Positions 31,945 to 33,690 of a DNA stretch of 33,690 nucleotides are shown here, in pieces. How positions within the stretch are numbered: the first letter of the stretch is position 1; every line of letters starts with the position of its first letter. The stretch lies in the NCBI GenBank assembly GCA_964645985.1, contig CAZYCC010000012.1:1-33690 (forward strand), in the 5' to 3' direction. The DNA comes from CAZYCC01 sp964645985. Its GTDB lineage: Bacteria; Bacillota; Clostridia; Oscillospirales; CAG-272. A model generated the notes under the pieces. The model had not been told where the DNA came from and did not search any database. It saw only the letters and a list, made by a program, of their open reading frames with translations. The position numbers and the translations under genes are program-made.

Positions 31945-32892
31945 TCAGGCGATGTCGAGCGTGGCTATCATATCTTTGAGGACCCCCGCGCTCTTGTGCA
32001 GGAGCGCCTGCTCCTCCTCTGTCAATGGGATGAGCAACTTGCTGTGCGCGCCGCGGTTGCCGACGACATTGAGCAGGCTCAGGCAAACGTCGTCGATACC
32101 GTACTCGCCGTGCAGCATCGTTGAGACGGTCATCGTCGTGTCGATACCGCTCAGCAGCCGCCGGCAGATATGGCAAACCGAGACCGAGACCGCGTAGAAG
32201 GTCGCGCCCTTGCGCTCAATGATCTGCGCGCCGGATTTGCGCACATAGTTCTCGATTTCCTCGTAGTTAAGCGGGGGCAGCTCGCCCTCGGTGTGGGTCA
32301 TCGCCTTGTCGCACTCGGAAATGTGAATATTTGAGATGTTGGCGAGAGACCAAGGGATAAAGGAGGAGTCTCCGTGCTCGCCCAAGACATAGGCGTGCAC
32401 GTTCTGCTGATTGATGGAAAAGTGCTCGGCGAGGCGGCTGCGCAGCCTCGCCGTGTCGAGGATGGTGCCCGAGCCGATGATGCGGTTCTCGGGCAGCCCC
32501 GAGAGCTTGCAGAAGGTGTAGGTCAGCACATCGACGGGGTTGGAGACGATGAGGTAGGTGGCGTCTGGTGCGTAGCGGGTGATCTGCGGGATAATGCTCT
32601 TGATCACGTTGACGTTGGTTTGCGCGAGATCGAGGCGCGACTGCCCGGGCTTGCGTGCGATGCCGCTCGTCACGATGACGATGTCGGAGCCCGCGGTGTC
32701 CGCGTAGCTGCCCGCGTAGACCGAGCAGGGGGAGCAGAAGGGCACGCCCTGCTGAATGTCCATCGCCTCGCCCATCGATTTCTCGAGGTTGATGTCGATC
32801 ATCACGATCTCCGAGACAAGGCCCGTGACCGTCAGAGTATAGGCGATGGTCGAGCCGACGCTCCCCGTCCCGATGATGCTGATTTTATACAT
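31945..32892 (-). CDS. mdh: LDH-like malate dehydrogenase
   Basis: A 315-residue NAD-dependent 2-hydroxyacid dehydrogenase. The Rossmann loop is GTGSVG at 8-13, with D33 after strand 2 indicating NAD(H). Catalytic elements are GTILDTARLRSRL (Asp and Arg), VLGEHGDSS (His) and R86. At the specificity position, classic LDH has Gln in QKPGETR, but here the motif is ARKPGQSR with R80. Arg there binds the second carboxylate of oxaloacetate, so malate dehydrogenase is favoured, as in LDH-fold malate dehydrogenases known from some Clostridia. fumC follows 33 nt downstream, which supports this. ATG follows a strong GGAGG and its own extended -10 promoter. Lactate activity cannot be excluded from sequence. 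It is the first gene of the locus. Confidence 0.85.
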   Translation of the reverse strand: MYKISIIGTGSVGSTIAYTLTVTGLVSEIVMIDINLEKSMGEAMDIQQGVPFCSPCSVYAGSYADTAGSDIVIVTSGIARKPGQSRLDLAQTNVNVIKSIIPQITRYAPDATYLIVSNPVDVLTYTFCKLSGLPENRIIGSGTILDTARLRSRLAEHFSINQQNVHAYVLGEHGDSSFIPWSLANISNIHISECDKAMTHTEGELPPLNYEEIENYVRKSGAQIIERKGATFYAVSVSVCHICRRLLSGIDTTMTVSTMLHGEYGIDDVCLSLLNVVGNRGAHSKLLIPLTEEEQALLHKSAGVLKDMIATLDIA

Positions 32893-32922
32893 AAACTCCT
32901 CCAAAGCAAGCCCACCGCGCGC

Positions 32923-32951
32923 AGTATACCACACCGGCGGCAAAATATCAA
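32923..32951 (-). promoter_or_regulatory. Promoter of the mdh-fumC-hdr-flx-tfr locus
   Basis: Minus strand: -35 TTGATA (32946-32951), 17-nt spacer, -10 TATACT (32923-32928) preceded by TGG. The leader to the mdh ATG would be about 25 nt. It is the only strong promoter I can find for the 12-kb set of eleven genes. Confidence 0.85.
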
Positions 32952-32956
32952 GAGGC

Positions 32957-32987
32957 AAAAAAATCCCCCTCCCGCGCGGGAGGGGGA
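32957..32987 (-). terminator. Terminator of the beta-helix protein gene
   Basis: A perfect 24-nt palindrome (32964-32987) is followed on the minus strand by T7 (plus 32957-32963). It starts 12 nt past the stop codon and ends just 5 nt before the mdh -35, insulating the fumarate locus. Confidence 0.92.
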
Positions 32988-32999
32988 AATGAGAAAGGA

Positions 33000-33690
33000 T
33001 TACTCGTACTTATATTTGGCTCCGGTTGAAGTGCCGTTGACCTTAACATCGAGCTTTGCGTTGTCATCGTAATCATTCTTCTCCGGGAGGATTTCCCGGA
33101 TGTTGTCGGCTGTAATGGGCGTATCTGTGGCGGGGTACCCGCTTCTTTTCACGCAGTCAACGAAGTCAACCGAAACCGCTTCGCTTGTGAGCTCTTCCGA
33201 ATTCGTGTAGTAGTAAAAGCCCTCCGCAAATATGCAATTTGTAAACACCGTGTCTACATATCCGCGCACGTCGTTATACGCATCCAATCCATAACCGTAA
33301 CTTTGAAAAGTAACATTCTCAAAGGTGACCGGCTCTGTTTGCCCTTCTCCATACGAAGTGTGCCCGGCGAGCGTGCTGTTTTTCACTTCGATTTTGAAGT
33401 TATAACCCGGATTGCTCGATCCGCTCACATTAAAGGGGTACAACGCCGAAATCGTGCATCCGTCGATAATCAGCTCGCCGCCCGTAACTCCCTCGATGAA
33501 AATTCCTCTGTTGGCATTGCCTCCGATCTCGGTTCCGTTGAGATGAATTTTCGGGGCGCCGGATGTCGCGCAAATAACAGAATCGTAGGTACTTACATTA
33601 TAACCAGATCGGCGGAGGTTCACATTATTGCATTCAAAGGTACCGTTTCCGCTCAGCTCAAGAACACCGTGGTAACCGTCACTCGGTTCA
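33000..33690 (-). CDS. Right-handed beta-helix protein, N-terminus beyond window
   Basis: The frame is open to the right edge, so only about 229 C-terminal residues are seen. They show the turn-rich, Asn/Gly-rich pattern of parallel beta-helix (pectate-lyase-like) surface proteins: LELSGNGTFECNNV, GGELIIDGCTIS, FKIEVKNSTLAGH, VTFENVTFQSYG, and VFTNCIFAEG. It ends in a charged tail (NGTSTGAKYKYE). No anchor or catalytic motif is visible here. An in-frame GTG at 33623 is internal, since the beta-helix pattern continues upstream of it. Base composition is near 48 % G+C in sampled lines, against about 65 % in neighbours, which suggests different origin or codon use. Function is not assigned; such proteins are often exported and bind or cleave polysaccharide. 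Confidence 0.75.
   Translation of the reverse strand, partial: EPSDGYHGVLELSGNGTFECNNVNLRRSGYNVSTYDSVICATSGAPKIHLNGTEIGGNANRGIFIEGVTGGELIIDGCTISALYPFNVSGSSNPGYNFKIEVKNSTLAGHTSYGEGQTEPVTFENVTFQSYGYGLDAYNDVRGYVDTVFTNCIFAEGFYYYTNSEELTSEAVSVDFVDCVKRSGYPATDTPITADNIREILPEKNDYDDNAKLDVKVNGTSTGAKYKYE

Noticed and set aside
31945..32892. L-lactate dehydrogenase as the product name.
   Set aside because: Arg replaces Gln at the specificity site and the gene leads a malate-fumarate locus, so malate dehydrogenase is preferred.

Overview
The window is a GC-rich bacterial chromosome segment (sampled lines are near 65 % G+C, except the right edge at about 48 %). Its genes point to a strictly anaerobic, probably Clostridia-like gut or sludge organism: a DegV/FakA fatty-acid kinase pair, sigma-A type promoters, 2-hydroxyacyl-CoA-dehydratase-type activases, a dockerin-bearing secreted enzyme, and an HdrABC-Flox electron-bifurcation locus with no membrane partner. 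No rRNA, tRNA, CRISPR array, transposase or phage gene was seen.

Layout. 0.3-2.9 kb (minus): degV then fakA, ending at a strong terminator. 3.3-6.4 kb (minus): an ABC exporter (FtsX-type permease, then ATPase) behind a promoter about 400 nt upstream, with a long structured GC-rich leader. 7.2-13.2 kb (minus): two secreted proteins, each with its own promoter: a lipoprotein with a discoidin-like domain, and a 1585-residue protein with four LamG-like modules, a GDPD barrel and a C-terminal dockerin. 13.6-18.4 kb (plus): a double-domain CoA-dehydratase activase and a separate dehydratase-like Fe-S protein. 18.6-20.1 kb (plus): 4-alpha-glucanotransferase. 20.2-20.7 kb (minus): a flavin-reductase-like protein. 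20.9-32.9 kb (minus): eleven co-directional genes in transcription order mdh, fumC, hdrB, hdrC, hdrA, mvhD-like flxD, two Fe-S proteins (Flox C/B-like), flxA, tfrB-like and tfrA-like. 33.0 kb to the right edge (minus): the C-terminal part of a beta-helix surface protein.

The 12-kb locus is the main object of interest. Its enzymes form the reductive branch oxaloacetate -> malate -> fumarate -> succinate. The redox genes form a complete NADH-linked Hdr-Flox module next to a soluble fumarate-reductase-like pair that resembles the thiol:fumarate reductase of methanogens. I infer a cytosolic system that uses the exergonic NADH-to-fumarate step to reduce ferredoxin by flavin-based electron bifurcation. 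The 'lactate dehydrogenase-like' first gene carries Arg, not Gln, at the substrate-specificity position, which fits malate dehydrogenase and closes the pathway.

A second, window-wide observation concerns translation starts. About ten genes lack a Shine-Dalgarno sequence and instead have a pyrimidine-rich tract directly before ATG, while the others have clear AGGAGG-type sites.
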